Shown here: piece by piece, positions 17,364-26,051 of the stretch
Layout: every line of letters starts with the position of its first letter
How positions within the stretch are numbered: position 1 is the first letter of the stretch
Assembly: GCF_030418125.1 (NCBI RefSeq)
Contig: NZ_JAUHTR010000004.1
Coordinates: 1-64,000 of the forward strand
Direction of reading: 5' to 3'
Length of the DNA stretch: 64,000 bases
Source: Fictibacillus fluitans
GTDB lineage: Bacteria > Bacillota > Bacilli > Bacillales > Fictibacillaceae
The notes under the pieces: generated by a model
The model's input: the letters and a program-made list of their open reading frames with translations, nothing else
What the model was told of the DNA's origin: nothing
Database searches by the model: none
Made by a program: the position numbers and the translations under genes

Positions 17364-18038
17364 ATGAAGGTTTTGTTGGCTGAAGATGACCGCCGTCTCG
17401 CACGTCTGGTCATAAAAATGCTTGAAGATGAGGGATATCGGGTCGAATGGTGTGAAGATGGGGAAACCGCTTTGTACCGCGGTCTTGAAGAACCCTTTGA
17501 TATTATGATTTTAGATTGGATGCTTCCGGAAAAAGACGGAATTGCTGTCAGCCGTGAACTTCGGAATGAAGGCTATAATGGTGCCATTCTCATGCTTACG
17601 GCAAGAAACGAGGTGGATGATCTTGTTCTCGGCTTTGAATCCGGGGCAGACGATTACCTGGCAAAGCCTTTTGAGTTCAAAGAGCTGTTTGCCCGGCTGG
17701 CTGCTTTGGGCAGAAGGCGGACGCTTCCATATGAAGAAAGCTGGATGGAGATCGGAGATTTGCGCCTTGATATGCAACGGCGTGTGCTGATGCATAAAGA
17801 TGAATCCATACAGCTGACGCCAAAAGAATTTCAGCTTCTGGAGCTGTTTGCCCGCCATAAAAACCAGGTGCTGACCAGAGAAGCGATTCTTCAATATGTT
17901 TGGGGAGCGGACAGTGACGTAACCATGAATACCCTTGAGGCGTTTATCAAGTTATTGAGAAAAAAGATGGATCCTTCCGGTGAGAAAAAATACATTCAGA
18001 CCGTCAGGGGAGTCGGTTATCAAATGGTGAGAGACTAA
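17364..18038 (+). CDS. OmpR-family response regulator
   Basis: A 224-residue regulator with a receiver domain (acidic Asp8/Asp9, phosphoacceptor Asp51 in IMILDWMLPEKDG, Lys in YLAKPFEFKEL) and a winged-helix DNA-binding domain (LTPKEFQLLELFARHKNQVL, VRGVGYQMV). It is paired with the histidine kinase gene, which begins inside its stop codon. A likely target is the promoter just after the kinase, where two TTTCAGTTT repeats 11 bp apart precede a DUF2231 gene; OmpR-type regulators typically bind such 11-bp-spaced direct repeats. Signal unknown. Confidence 0.88.
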   Translation: MKVLLAEDDRRLARLVIKMLEDEGYRVEWCEDGETALYRGLEEPFDIMILDWMLPEKDGIAVSRELRNEGYNGAILMLTARNEVDDLVLGFESGADDYLAKPFEFKELFARLAALGRRRTLPYEESWMEIGDLRLDMQRRVLMHKDESIQLTPKEFQLLELFARHKNQVLTREAILQYVWGADSDVTMNTLEAFIKLLRKKMDPSGEKKYIQTVRGVGYQMVRD

Positions 18039-19279
18039 TGCTGCATCAATTGAGGCGGAAACTGACATGGAATTACAGCAGCTGGTTCTTTTTTACGCTG
18101 TTCATTGTCTTTGTACTGTTATATTTTCTGGTGAAAGGCATGATGTTTGAAACAGCCAGAGAGGACATTCAGGATATCCTGCATTATGAGCTGGGTAAAT
18201 ACAAGGGTTCAGAGACCGGTGAAAGTGCTGAAACATCGGAACCAGGTTCCCTCTATTATTCCGTTGTGGTAAAAAACGGCTCAACTGATTCTAAAGGGAA
18301 AGCGGATGAGGATTTTACCCGGCTGGTTCAAAGCCGTCCATGCTGTTCCAGCGAAGGCAAACTCGCAGATTTAAAGGAAAAACACGACCATGAGGAACAG
18401 CACATTATTTTTGCCAGTGCACGCCTGAATAAAACATCAGCATTATATGTTGGAAAAAACATCAGTGGAATCCATGAAAAGGTTGAACGCTGGTTCTTTA
18501 TGCTTGCCCTGCTTGGGCTGGCGGTTTTTATTTTGTCAGTCATTATGGGCGAACGGCTGTCCAGAAAAGCGCTGAAGCCGGTGATTCAAAATATGGAGAG
18601 CCAGAAAAAATTTATTGCTGATGCTTCCCACGAACTCCGGACGCCCATCAGTATTTTTTCTGCATCACTTGAAGTGCTGGAAAAAGAGGAGAAAAGCAAG
18701 ATGTCCTCCTTTTCCCGGGAAACCCTTGAGGAATTAAAGGATGAGGTCCGGCAAATGAAAACCCTGGTATCTCACCTCCTGACCCTGGCCAAAGAGCAGG
18801 AGCCGCAGGGAATCCATAGAGAATCCTTTTCGATAAATGAACTTGCAAGAAAGACGGCCCGGCAATTTGAGCAGCTTTCCCATAACCCAAGAACCATCAA
18901 AGTGATTGCGCCATCCAACGACCTTATGGTTAAAGCCGACAGAGGAAGAATCAAAGAGCTGCTTCAGCTATTGCTGGATAACGCCATTAAATATTCTGAG
19001 GCAAGTTCTCCTGTTGAAATCAGGCTGAAAACGCAGGGGAAAAGTATGCTTGTAATTGAAATAAAGGATGAAGGGGAGGGCATTCCTCCGGCAGATTTGC
19101 CTTTCCTGTTTGACCGCTTTTATCGTGTGGAAAAGGGGAGGTCACGCCATCAGGGCGGTGCTGGTCTTGGTTTATCCATTGCTAAGGAAATCACCGATCA
19201 GTATGCGGGCAGCATAGATGCTGAAAGCCAACCCGGCAAGGGCACAACCTTCAGAGTCAAGCTGCCCATTCTTGCATAG
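18038..19279 (+). CDS. Sensor histidine kinase with Cys/His-bearing outside domain
   Basis: A 413-residue kinase. TM1 (about 14-34) and TM2 (about 152-172) enclose a roughly 115-residue external domain. That domain holds SRPCCSSEGK and, shortly after, KHDHEEQH, an unusual concentration of cysteines and histidines. The cytoplasmic part has the HisKA motif FIADASHELRTP, the N box LLLDNAIKYSE, G1 DEGEGIP, FLFDRFYR and GGAGLGLSI. Its start overlaps the regulator stop (TAATG). The Cys/His cluster suggests metal or redox sensing, which is inference. It might instead be structural. Confidence 0.85.
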   Translation: MLHQLRRKLTWNYSSWFFFTLFIVFVLLYFLVKGMMFETAREDIQDILHYELGKYKGSETGESAETSEPGSLYYSVVVKNGSTDSKGKADEDFTRLVQSRPCCSSEGKLADLKEKHDHEEQHIIFASARLNKTSALYVGKNISGIHEKVERWFFMLALLGLAVFILSVIMGERLSRKALKPVIQNMESQKKFIADASHELRTPISIFSASLEVLEKEEKSKMSSFSRETLEELKDEVRQMKTLVSHLLTLAKEQEPQGIHRESFSINELARKTARQFEQLSHNPRTIKVIAPSNDLMVKADRGRIKELLQLLLDNAIKYSEASSPVEIRLKTQGKSMLVIEIKDEGEGIPPADLPFLFDRFYRVEKGRSRHQGGAGLGLSIAKEITDQYAGSIDAESQPGKGTTFRVKLPILA

Positions 19280-19287
19280 CTTACGTT

Positions 19288-19307
19288 TTTCAGTTTAATT
19301 TCAGTTT
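19288..19307 (+). promoter_or_regulatory. Direct repeat, likely response-regulator site
   Basis: TTTCAGTTT occurs at 19288-19296 and again at 19299-19307, exactly 11 bp apart. TATCTT nearby could be a -10. It lies between the kinase stop and the DUF2231 gene, the classic arrangement for an OmpR-type regulator acting on its neighbour. Confidence 0.5.
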
Positions 19308-19350
19308 CTTTGTGTATCTTAAGGAAAACACAAGGGAGCTGAAATTTTCT

Positions 19351-19800
19351 ATGCTATCTACCCCACTTCATCCAGTATTGGTTCACTTTCCGATTGCATT
19401 GCTTATCATTGGTGTAATTGTGCAGATTATCGCCATTTGGAGAAAACCGTTTTTTGATCAGCTGGCATTATTCCTTTTCTCATCCGGCTTTTTGACAGGG
19501 ATCCTCGCTTATGTGTCAGGTGACGGAGCGGAACACTTTTTAAGAGACCAAGTTGGCCACAGTATTGAGAGCTCGGTTCATATTCATGAGACCTATGCAC
19601 TCGTCACACTTTTTATTTTTGGAGCTGTGGTTCTCCTGAAGCTGCTCCACAGGTTTGGATTTACTAAGCCACTTTTGCCGCTGGTGCTTGTTCTTTCATT
19701 AGCCGGTGCCGTTACATTGTCCCTTACTGGGCATTATGGCGGAAAAATGGTCTACCATCCCGAGTCGATCAGTCCTGAAACCCCACAAGGGAATAAATAG
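19351..19800 (+). CDS. DUF2231 membrane protein
   Basis: A 149-residue protein with four hydrophobic segments. LHPVLVHFPIALL at the N terminus, HIHETYALVTLFIFG in the middle and GHYGGKMVYH at the end are hallmark His-containing motifs of DUF2231 (COG4244). The histidines are conserved in the family and may bind haem or metal; function is not established. I start it at ATG 19351; the longer frame from GTG 19312 has no ribosome binding site and would overlap the putative promoter. Probably controlled by the two-component system upstream. Confidence 0.75.
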   Translation: MLSTPLHPVLVHFPIALLIIGVIVQIIAIWRKPFFDQLALFLFSSGFLTGILAYVSGDGAEHFLRDQVGHSIESSVHIHETYALVTLFIFGAVVLLKLLHRFGFTKPLLPLVLVLSLAGAVTLSLTGHYGGKMVYHPESISPETPQGNK

Positions 19801-19914
19801 GCAATATTCGGTAAAAAATAAGTGTAAGAATGGAAATACTTAAGTGTTGAAATTATCTTAAGGAAATGGTTTAATATGAAACGCAGAGGGAAATATCATG
19901 GTTAGAACTTAAAA

Positions 19915-19940
19915 GAGTCGCCGCAGACGGCGACTTTTTC
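19915..19940 (+). terminator. Terminator downstream of the DUF2231 gene
   Basis: AGTCGCCG and CGGCGACT form a tight GC-rich hairpin with loop CAGA, followed by TTTTTCTTTTC. Confidence 0.88.
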
Positions 19941-19968
19941 TTTTCTTGCGCATGGAAAAAATTCGGAA

Positions 19969-19983
19969 ATGGAAGCGTAAGAA
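19969..19983 (+). promoter_or_regulatory. cre-like site upstream of qoxA
   Basis: ATGGAAGCGTAAGAA matches the CcpA-binding consensus WTGNAANCGNWNNCW at all but one specified position. It lies about 200 bp before qoxA. The rest of the 19941-20178 gap is AT-rich leader with no other feature I can support. Confidence 0.3.
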
Positions 19984-20178
19984 GGAAATTCCAGAAATAT
20001 GAACATTCTTTGAAAAATATGTGATGAACTCGTGAAATTTAGTTGAAGAACTTATGACAGTTTATAAAAGGGTATCTATTTTTGGCGGAAATTTGGTATT
20101 ATGTGAACAAAAGCACAATGTTATTTATTTTACAGTGAGAAATCTCACACGATGTTTAAAGGAAGGAAGGTGGGCCTA

Positions 20179-21132
20179 GTGTTTAAGCGGTTTAAACCGT
20201 TTTTTGCGTTGGGACTTTTGCTGTCCGTTTTCTTCTTGGGCGGATGCAGTAATTATATAGTTCTTGATCCTAAAGGGCCTGTTGCTGCGCAACAGAAGGA
20301 TCTTATTCTTTACTCTATTGGCTTTATGGCACTTATTTGTGTAGTGGTATACGTCTTATTCACAGTCATCGTTATTAAATACCGCGACCGAAAGAACGAC
20401 GATAACTATGAGCCGGATCAGCATGGAAGCAAAAAGCTTGAAATCATCTGGACAGTTATCCCTATTTTGATTATCATCGCCCTTGCCATTCCGACGGTAA
20501 AGACGATTTATGATGTCGAGAAGGTGCCGGTATCTGCTTCCGGTCAAAAGAAAGAACCTCTTGTCATTAATGCTACGGCAGTAAACTGGAAATGGATCTT
20601 CTCCTATCCGGAGCAGGGTATTGAAACGGTCAACTACATCAATATTCCTAAAGACCGTCCAGTACAGTTTAGATTGACCTCTGCAGATTCAATGTCTTCA
20701 TTCTGGGTACCGGAACTCGGAGGACAGAAATATGCCATGGCCGGCATGGAAACAAAATTATACTTGCAAGCCGACCATACCGGAACATTCTCCGGAAGAA
20801 ACTCCAACTTTAATGGTGAAGGATTTGCTCACCAGATTTTTGATGTGCATTCCGTTACTCAAAGCGAGTTCGACAAGTGGGCGAAGGATACAAAGAGCAA
20901 GGCGCCTAAGTTGTCTAAAAAGCAATATGATCAATTAATGATTCAAGGCGAAGCGAAAAAAATGACATTCTCGTCAACACACTTAAAATGGGTAGATCAT
21001 GCTAAAGAAGCAGACTATGCAGTGAAGACTCGTGAGCGTCTGGGCGAGGTTCCGCAAAATCCGCATGGATCCAAACAGAAAGATGCGAACAAACCGGAAT
21101 CCGACACTCATGGAGAATCTCATTCCCATTAA
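20179..21132 (+). CDS. qoxA: Cytochrome aa3 quinol oxidase subunit II
   Basis: A 317-residue lipoprotein. After a signal sequence the lipobox LGGC gives a lipidated cysteine; two membrane helices follow, then the cupredoxin-like domain (KWIFSYPEQGIETVNY, SFWVPELGGQKYAMAG, TFSSTHLKWVDH). It closely follows QoxA of B. subtilis. The CuA ligands of cytochrome c oxidase subunit II (CxxxC) are absent, so the electron donor is menaquinol rather than cytochrome c. I start at GTG 20179, eight bases after GGAAGG, rather than the ATG at 20152. The C terminus is His-rich (DTHGESHSH). First gene of the qox operon. Confidence 0.93.
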   Translation: MFKRFKPFFALGLLLSVFFLGGCSNYIVLDPKGPVAAQQKDLILYSIGFMALICVVVYVLFTVIVIKYRDRKNDDNYEPDQHGSKKLEIIWTVIPILIIIALAIPTVKTIYDVEKVPVSASGQKKEPLVINATAVNWKWIFSYPEQGIETVNYINIPKDRPVQFRLTSADSMSSFWVPELGGQKYAMAGMETKLYLQADHTGTFSGRNSNFNGEGFAHQIFDVHSVTQSEFDKWAKDTKSKAPKLSKKQYDQLMIQGEAKKMTFSSTHLKWVDHAKEADYAVKTRERLGEVPQNPHGSKQKDANKPESDTHGESHSH

Positions 21133-21150
21133 TAGAGGAGGCACTAAATT

Positions 21151-23094
21151 ATGAAATGGGATGAATTTTTTGTTACGGGGGACCCGCTGATTTACGGTGC
21201 GGACGTCTCTATCGGTTTAACAGTTATCGGAATCCTATTCTATTTAACATATTTTAAAAAATGGCAGTGGCTATGGACTGAATGGCTCACTACCGTTGAC
21301 CATAAGAAATTGGGTATCATGTACATTGCATCCGCAGTACTCATGCTGTTCCGCGGCGGGGTCGATGCTTTGCTCATGCGTGTGCAGCTTGCCACACCTG
21401 ATTCCAAGTTTCTCGATTCACAGCACTATAACGAAATATTTACCACACACGGTACCATCATGATCATCTTCATGGCGATGCCATTCTTGATTGGACTTAT
21501 CAACGTCGTTATTCCGCTTCAAATCGGAGCACGCGACGTAGCATTCCCATATTTGAATGCCGTCAGCTTCTGGACATTCTTTATTGGTGCGATGCTCTTC
21601 AACGTTTCCTTCGTAATCGGGGGATCACCATCTGCAGGCTGGACCAGTTATATGCCGCTTGCCGGTAATGAATTGAGTCCTGGTCCTGGGCAGAACTACT
21701 ATTTGCTCGGATTGCAGATAGCCGGGATTGGTACCCTGCTAACGGGTATTAACTTCCTTGTTACCATTCTTAAAATGCGTGCACCTGGTATGACATTGTT
21801 CAGAATGCCGGTATTTACCTGGTCAGCATTGATTACTATGATTATCATCGTGTTTGCGTTCCCGATCCTTACAGTAGCGCTTGCACTTATGACATTTGAC
21901 CGTTTATTCGGTGCCCATTTCTTCACCCTTCAAGGGGCTGGAATGGATATGCTTTGGGCGAACCTTTTCTGGTTATGGGGCCATCCGGAAGTATACATTG
22001 TTGTTCTTCCTGCTTTTGGTATGTTCTCAGAAATTATCAGTACGTTCTCCCGCAAAACGATTTTTGGTTACAAAGCTATGATTTGGGCCATGATTATCAT
22101 CGCCGGGTACAGCTTCATGGTTTGGGTCCATCACTTCTTCACAATGGGTTCAGGAGAGCTTGTTAACTCAGTATTCTCCATCACAACCATGATCATCGGT
22201 ATACCAACCGGTATCAAGATATTCAACTGGCTGTTTACGATGTACAAAGGTAAGATTTCCTTTACGACACCGATGCTCTGGTCACTCGGCTTTATCGTGA
22301 ACTTTGTCATTGGTGGGGTTACAGGTGTCATGCTTGCGATGGCTGCGGCAGACTATCAGTACCATAATACGTACTTCCTGGTTGCCCACTTCCACTATGT
22401 ATTGATCGCAGGAACCGTGTTCGCATGTTTCGCGGGGCTGATCTTCTGGTTCCCGAAAATGTTTGGCTACAAGCTGAACGAGCGTATCGGAAAATGGGTA
22501 TTCTGGGTATTCAATATCGGATTCAACGTATGTTTCATCCCTCAGTTTATTCTTGGTCTTGATGGAATGCCGCGTCGTGTTTACACATACAGCGCTGCAT
22601 CAGGCTGGGGTAACCTGAACATGCTTTCCACTGTTGGTGGATTCTTGATGGGTGTTGCATTCTTGATTCTTGTTTATAACTTTTACTTCAGCTTCCGTTA
22701 TTCGGAGCGAGAAAATACTGGCGACTCTTGGGGTCTTGGACGTACGCTTGAATGGTCAACCACTTCAGCCGTACCGCCGCATTACAACTTTGCCATTACT
22801 CCAACTGTAAAATCCTTTGATCCATTGATCCAGATGAAACGGGACAATGTAGATCTTAAACCGAAGATTAAGGATATCAAAAAGATCCACATGCCTGATA
22901 ATTCAGGAGTTCCATTCTTCATGTCTGCTTTCTTCTTTATTGCAGGTTTCGGTTTAGTGTTTGAATGGTTCTGGATGGGTATTGTTGGTTTGATCGGTGT
23001 GTTTATTACATTGATCATCCGTTCATTCGATCCAAACGAAGGATATTATGTAAGTGAAGAAGAAATAAAAGAAACTGAACGGTTAACCGTTTAA
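21151..23094 (+). CDS. qoxB: Cytochrome aa3 quinol oxidase subunit I
   Basis: A 647-residue haem-copper oxidase subunit with about 14 membrane helices. Haem a and CuB ligands are visible in [10 protein letters not shown] (low-spin haem His), [16 protein letters not shown] (CuB His with the cross-linked Tyr), [10 protein letters not shown] (CuB His pair) and [14 protein letters not shown] (haem a3 and a His). It reduces O2 to water and pumps protons. It follows qoxA by 18 bp behind a GAGGAGG site. Confidence 0.96.
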   Translation: MKWDEFFVTGDPLIYGADVSIGLTVIGILFYLTYFKKWQWLWTEWLTTVDHKKLGIMYIASAVLMLFRGGVDALLMRVQLATPDSKFLDSQHYNEIFTTHGTIMIIFMAMPFLIGLINVVIPLQIGARDVAFPYLNAVSFWTFFIGAMLFNVSFVIGGSPSAGWTSYMPLAGNELSPGPGQNYYLLGLQIAGIGTLLTGINFLVTILKMRAPGMTLFRMPVFTWSALITMIIIVFAFPILTVALALMTFDRLFGAHFFTLQGAGMDMLWANLFWLWGHPEVYIVVLPAFGMFSEIISTFSRKTIFGYKAMIWAMIIIAGYSFMVWVHHFFTMGSGELVNSVFSITTMIIGIPTGIKIFNWLFTMYKGKISFTTPMLWSLGFIVNFVIGGVTGVMLAMAAADYQYHNTYFLVAHFHYVLIAGTVFACFAGLIFWFPKMFGYKLNERIGKWVFWVFNIGFNVCFIPQFILGLDGMPRRVYTYSAASGWGNLNMLSTVGGFLMGVAFLILVYNFYFSFRYSERENTGDSWGLGRTLEWSTTSAVPPHYNFAITPTVKSFDPLIQMKRDNVDLKPKIKDIKKIHMPDNSGVPFFMSAFFFIAGFGLVFEWFWMGIVGLIGVFITLIIRSFDPNEGYYVSEEEIKETERLTV

Positions 23095-23108
23095 AGGAGG
23101 CGTGAACA

Positions 23109-23729
23109 ATGGCACATGCAGAAGTACACGATCATAACACGCCTTTAGAATACCAGTCAGAGACCGGGCGTTTAAACATCCTCGGTTTCTGGATTTTCCT
23201 TGGGGCGGAGATCGCGTTGTTTTCAACACTGTTTGCAACATATTTGGTTTTAATGTTCAGAACAGCTGACGGTCCTACCCCACATGAACTTTTTGAATTA
23301 AAAGGTGTGTTGATTGAAACTTTCCTTCTACTGACAAGTAGTTTTACATGTGGTATCGCAATTCACGAAATGCGACGCCGCAATAGAAAAGGTCTATTTA
23401 CTTGGATGATCATCACATTGGCTTTAGGTGCAGGATTCCTTGGCTATGAGATCTACGAGTTTGTAACTTACGTGCATGAGGGCGCTGCTCTCGGGACAAG
23501 CGCATTCTGGTCAGGGTTCTTCGTAATCGTAGGGACACACGGACTGCACGTAACAATGGGTATCGCTTGGATTACCTTAATTTTGATACAGGTGGCAAGA
23601 CGGGGACTAACACCTCAAACGTCTGCTAAAGTCTTTATTTCAAGTCTTTACTGGCACTTCCTTGACGTGGTGTGGATCTTTATCTTTACCGCCGTGTATT
23701 TAACAGGGATGGTGTTGCACAATGGCTAA
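23109..23729 (+). CDS. qoxC: Cytochrome aa3 quinol oxidase subunit III
   Basis: A 206-residue subunit III with five predicted helices; FWIFLGAEIALFSTLFATY, GTHGLHVTMGIAW and YWHFLDVVWIFIFTAVYL are standard family blocks. It stabilises proton uptake by subunit I. ATG behind AAAGGAGG. It overlaps qoxD by eight bases. Confidence 0.95.
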   Translation: MAHAEVHDHNTPLEYQSETGRLNILGFWIFLGAEIALFSTLFATYLVLMFRTADGPTPHELFELKGVLIETFLLLTSSFTCGIAIHEMRRRNRKGLFTWMIITLALGAGFLGYEIYEFVTYVHEGAALGTSAFWSGFFVIVGTHGLHVTMGIAWITLILIQVARRGLTPQTSAKVFISSLYWHFLDVVWIFIFTAVYLTGMVLHNG

Positions 23730-24141
23730 TCCACAAGATTCTCTATCCAGAGAGCACGGCGGAATTCCATGGAAGCACGTGATTGGATATCTTTTATCCA
23801 TTATCCTTACTGCACTGGCTCTATGGGTGACGTTTGAGACCGGATTTTCTACCCGCACCATATTGATTATCATTTTTATCTTTGCTTTCTTGCAAGCAGC
23901 TCTTCAGTTACTCATGTTCATGCATATGACCGAGAGCTCCGAGAAGAAAAGCAAGCTTACGGGGCAGACACAGACAGGGAACATCCTGTTTGCGGCTTTC
24001 ATTGCAATTGTTATCGTAGCAGGTTCTGTATGGGTAATGAGTGCAGGACACGCGGAGCATGACCATCATAAGATGGACAGCAAAACGCATGATATGAAAA
24101 TGGACGGGGACATGAAAATGGACCACGGTGACCATAAATAA
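23722..24141 (+). CDS. qoxD: Cytochrome aa3 quinol oxidase subunit IV with His/Met-rich tail
   Basis: A 139-residue subunit IV with three membrane helices (WKHVIGYLLSIILTALALWV, ILIIIFIFAFLQAALQLLMF and the last near 87-107). After the last helix comes a roughly 30-residue tail dense in His, Met and Asp (EHDHHKMDSK, HDMKMDGDMKMDHGDHK). B. subtilis QoxD is about 124 residues, so this tail is an addition. It looks suited to bind copper, which the oxidase needs, but that is inference. Last gene of the operon. Confidence 0.92.
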   Translation: MANPQDSLSREHGGIPWKHVIGYLLSIILTALALWVTFETGFSTRTILIIIFIFAFLQAALQLLMFMHMTESSEKKSKLTGQTQTGNILFAAFIAIVIVAGSVWVMSAGHAEHDHHKMDSKTHDMKMDGDMKMDHGDHK

Positions 24142-24149
24142 GAACAGAG

Positions 24150-24185
24150 AAAAGACCCTGCAATTTCTGCGGGGTCTTTTTTTAT
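24150..24185 (+). terminator. Terminator of qoxABCD
   Basis: AAAGACCCTGCA pairs with TGCGGGGTCTTT around ATTTC, followed by T residues. Confidence 0.92.
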
Positions 24186-24206
24186 CCTTTCCAGTTCAAA
24201 CAGCCA

Positions 24207-24239
24207 CAAAAAAACCACCCGGTCTCCCGGATGGTTTTA
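24207..24239 (-). terminator. Terminator of the 94-residue membrane protein gene
   Basis: On the minus strand AACCATCCGG pairs with CCGGGTGGTT, followed by seven T. Confidence 0.85.
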
Positions 24240-24248
24240 TAAGTTAAT

Positions 24249-24533
24249 TTATTTGGATTCGCGGTATAGTCTGCGTCGTTCACGCTCGCGTCGGATAAAC
24301 GGAATCGCATAAATCTTGAATGCCGCTACATGGGCGAATACCACGTTTGCAACAAATACTATGTTAAACAGTAAATGTGCTAAAGGATTTAAATCTCCGA
24401 GAATGTACAGTCCCACATACAGCCACATGATCGCAATAAATGGAATCTGCCATAAAGCCAACTTTCTATGATCGTGCCATAGGAATAACGGAGTAGCCGT
24501 AGCCACAAAAAGGTAGACAACATAAACATCCAT
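24249..24533 (-). CDS. Small membrane protein, unknown
   Basis: A 94-residue protein with three predicted membrane helices (VYVVYLFVATATPLFL, LWQIPFIAIMWLYVGLYIL, LAHLLFNIVFVANVVFAHVAAF) and a very basic tail (RRERERRRLYRESK) that should be cytoplasmic. I do not recognise the family. The start is ATG 24533, nine bases after AAGGAG; an upstream TTG is less likely. It lies tail-to-tail with qoxD and is monocistronic with its own terminator. Confidence 0.6.
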   Translation of the reverse strand: MDVYVVYLFVATATPLFLWHDHRKLALWQIPFIAIMWLYVGLYILGDLNPLAHLLFNIVFVANVVFAHVAAFKIYAIPFIRRERERRRLYRESK

Positions 24534-24724
24534 TCTAATCAACTCCTTAAAATTGTGACAGCGTTTCCAATTGTGTCGAAGTTAGGTCTGTTTTGTGAAC
24601 AATTTGTTACAGTTAGTATACCACATTTGAAAAAATTTACTACTAAAAAACAAAAAATAGGGACAATATTTTTACAATATTCTAAATACATGGTAAACTG
24701 CTGTGGCAAGCAACAATGACGCAC

Positions 24725-24756
24725 GAAAAAAGCATGGCTGATGCGCCATGCTTTTT
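24725..24756 (-). terminator. Terminator of proBA
   Basis: AAAAAGCATGGC and GCCATGCTTTTT form a near-perfect hairpin with T residues on the minus-strand side, just beyond the proA stop. Confidence 0.85.
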
Positions 24757-24768
24757 CTATATCCTTAT

Positions 24769-26040
24769 TTATCGAATTTGTCCGTCGCCTGTCATGCAAT
24801 ACTTTGTAGTAGTCAGTGCTGGTAAGCCCATAGGGCCCCGTGCATGGAGCTTTTGGGTGGAAATACCGATCTCAGCCCCAAAACCCAGTGCAGAGCCGTC
24901 AGTGAAGCGTGTGGACGCGTTATGGTACACAGCTGCTGCATCAACGCGGTTCATAAAGTTTGCTGCTGAACGGGCATCTTCTGTGATGATGGCTTCAGAG
25001 TGCTTCGTTCCGTAGCGGTCAATGTGCTCAATCGCTTCTTCTGCGTTGTTTACTGTTTTAATTGCAATGGAAAGGCTGAGGAACTCCTCTGCCCAGTCCT
25101 GTTCAGTGGCAGGCACGGCCTCGGAAAAGGTGGAAACGATGTGGTCATCACCATGGACCGTAATGCCTTGCACCTTCAATGCCTGTTCGAGTTCCTGTTG
25201 ATGCTCATCCAGCCACTTTCGGTGAACGATCAGTGTCTCTGCCGCATTACAGACTGCAGGACGATCTGTTTTTGCGTTAATCAGGATATTAAATGCTTTT
25301 TCAACATTTGCTGTTTCATCAAAATAAATATGGCAGTTCCCTACTCCGGTTTCCAGAACGGGTACGGTGGCTTCGTTCACTACGGTATTGATAAGTGAGC
25401 CTCCGCCACGAGGGATAAGAACATCAATATGTTCCTTCATTGTAAACAATTCTGCGGATGCTTTTCTGTCGGTCGTTGCGATCAGCTGGGCAGCGTCCGC
25501 GGGGATTTTTGTTTTTGCTAAAGCCTCTTGTATTACGCGGATGATGGCTTTATTGGAATTCAGTGCGCTTGACCCGCCCTTTAATACGATCGAATTTCCT
25601 GACTTGAGCGCCAGTCCGGTTGCATCCACCGTGACATTGGGGCGCGCTTCATAAATCATCCCTATGACTCCGAGAGGCACGCGCTTTTGTTCGACCTTCA
25701 TGCCGTTATCCAGGGTCCACTCGTCCACGATCTCCCCGATTGGATCCTTTTGTCCCGCCACTTCTCTCAAACCTTCAGCAAAGTCGGAGATTCGTTCCTC
25801 TGAAAGGGAAAGACGGTCCATGAAAGCCTGGGTAAAGTCTTTTTCTCTTCCGTTTTGCAGATCTTTTTCATTTTCTTCTAATATAAAGGCAGCCTGCTGT
25901 TCCAGCTCGTCGGCCAGAATATGCAGTGCCTCGTTCTTTTCTTGTTCAGTAAGGCCGGCCAGTATCTTTGACGCCAGTTGTGCAGCCTTGGCCTGTTCTT
26001 TTACACTCATCTGGGTTACTTCTTTTTCTAAAATACTCAT
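24769..26040 (-). CDS. proA: Gamma-glutamyl phosphate reductase
   Basis: A 423-residue aldehyde-dehydrogenase-fold enzyme that reduces gamma-glutamyl phosphate to glutamate semialdehyde with NADPH in proline synthesis. Motifs: VPLGVIGMIYEARPNVT, ALKSGNSIVLKGGSSA, LIPRGGGSL and the catalytic cysteine in DRPAVCNAAETLIVH; GAEIGISTQKLHARGPMGL closes the fold. The start is ATG 26040 behind AAGGAGG; the longer frame runs into proB. It follows proB by 11 bp. Confidence 0.95.
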   Translation of the reverse strand: MSILEKEVTQMSVKEQAKAAQLASKILAGLTEQEKNEALHILADELEQQAAFILEENEKDLQNGREKDFTQAFMDRLSLSEERISDFAEGLREVAGQKDPIGEIVDEWTLDNGMKVEQKRVPLGVIGMIYEARPNVTVDATGLALKSGNSIVLKGGSSALNSNKAIIRVIQEALAKTKIPADAAQLIATTDRKASAELFTMKEHIDVLIPRGGGSLINTVVNEATVPVLETGVGNCHIYFDETANVEKAFNILINAKTDRPAVCNAAETLIVHRKWLDEHQQELEQALKVQGITVHGDDHIVSTFSEAVPATEQDWAEEFLSLSIAIKTVNNAEEAIEHIDRYGTKHSEAIITEDARSAANFMNRVDAAAVYHNASTRFTDGSALGFGAEIGISTQKLHARGPMGLPALTTTKYCMTGDGQIR

Positions 26041-26051
26041 CGAACGCCTCC

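Noticed and set aside
19875-19904. A nine-codon ORF behind AAGGAAATGG before the terminator at 19915
   Set aside because: Too short to judge, with no repeated pattern or conservation available; probably chance.
20179-21132. CtaC (cytochrome c oxidase subunit II)
   Set aside because: The CuA cysteines are missing and the sequence follows QoxA block by block.
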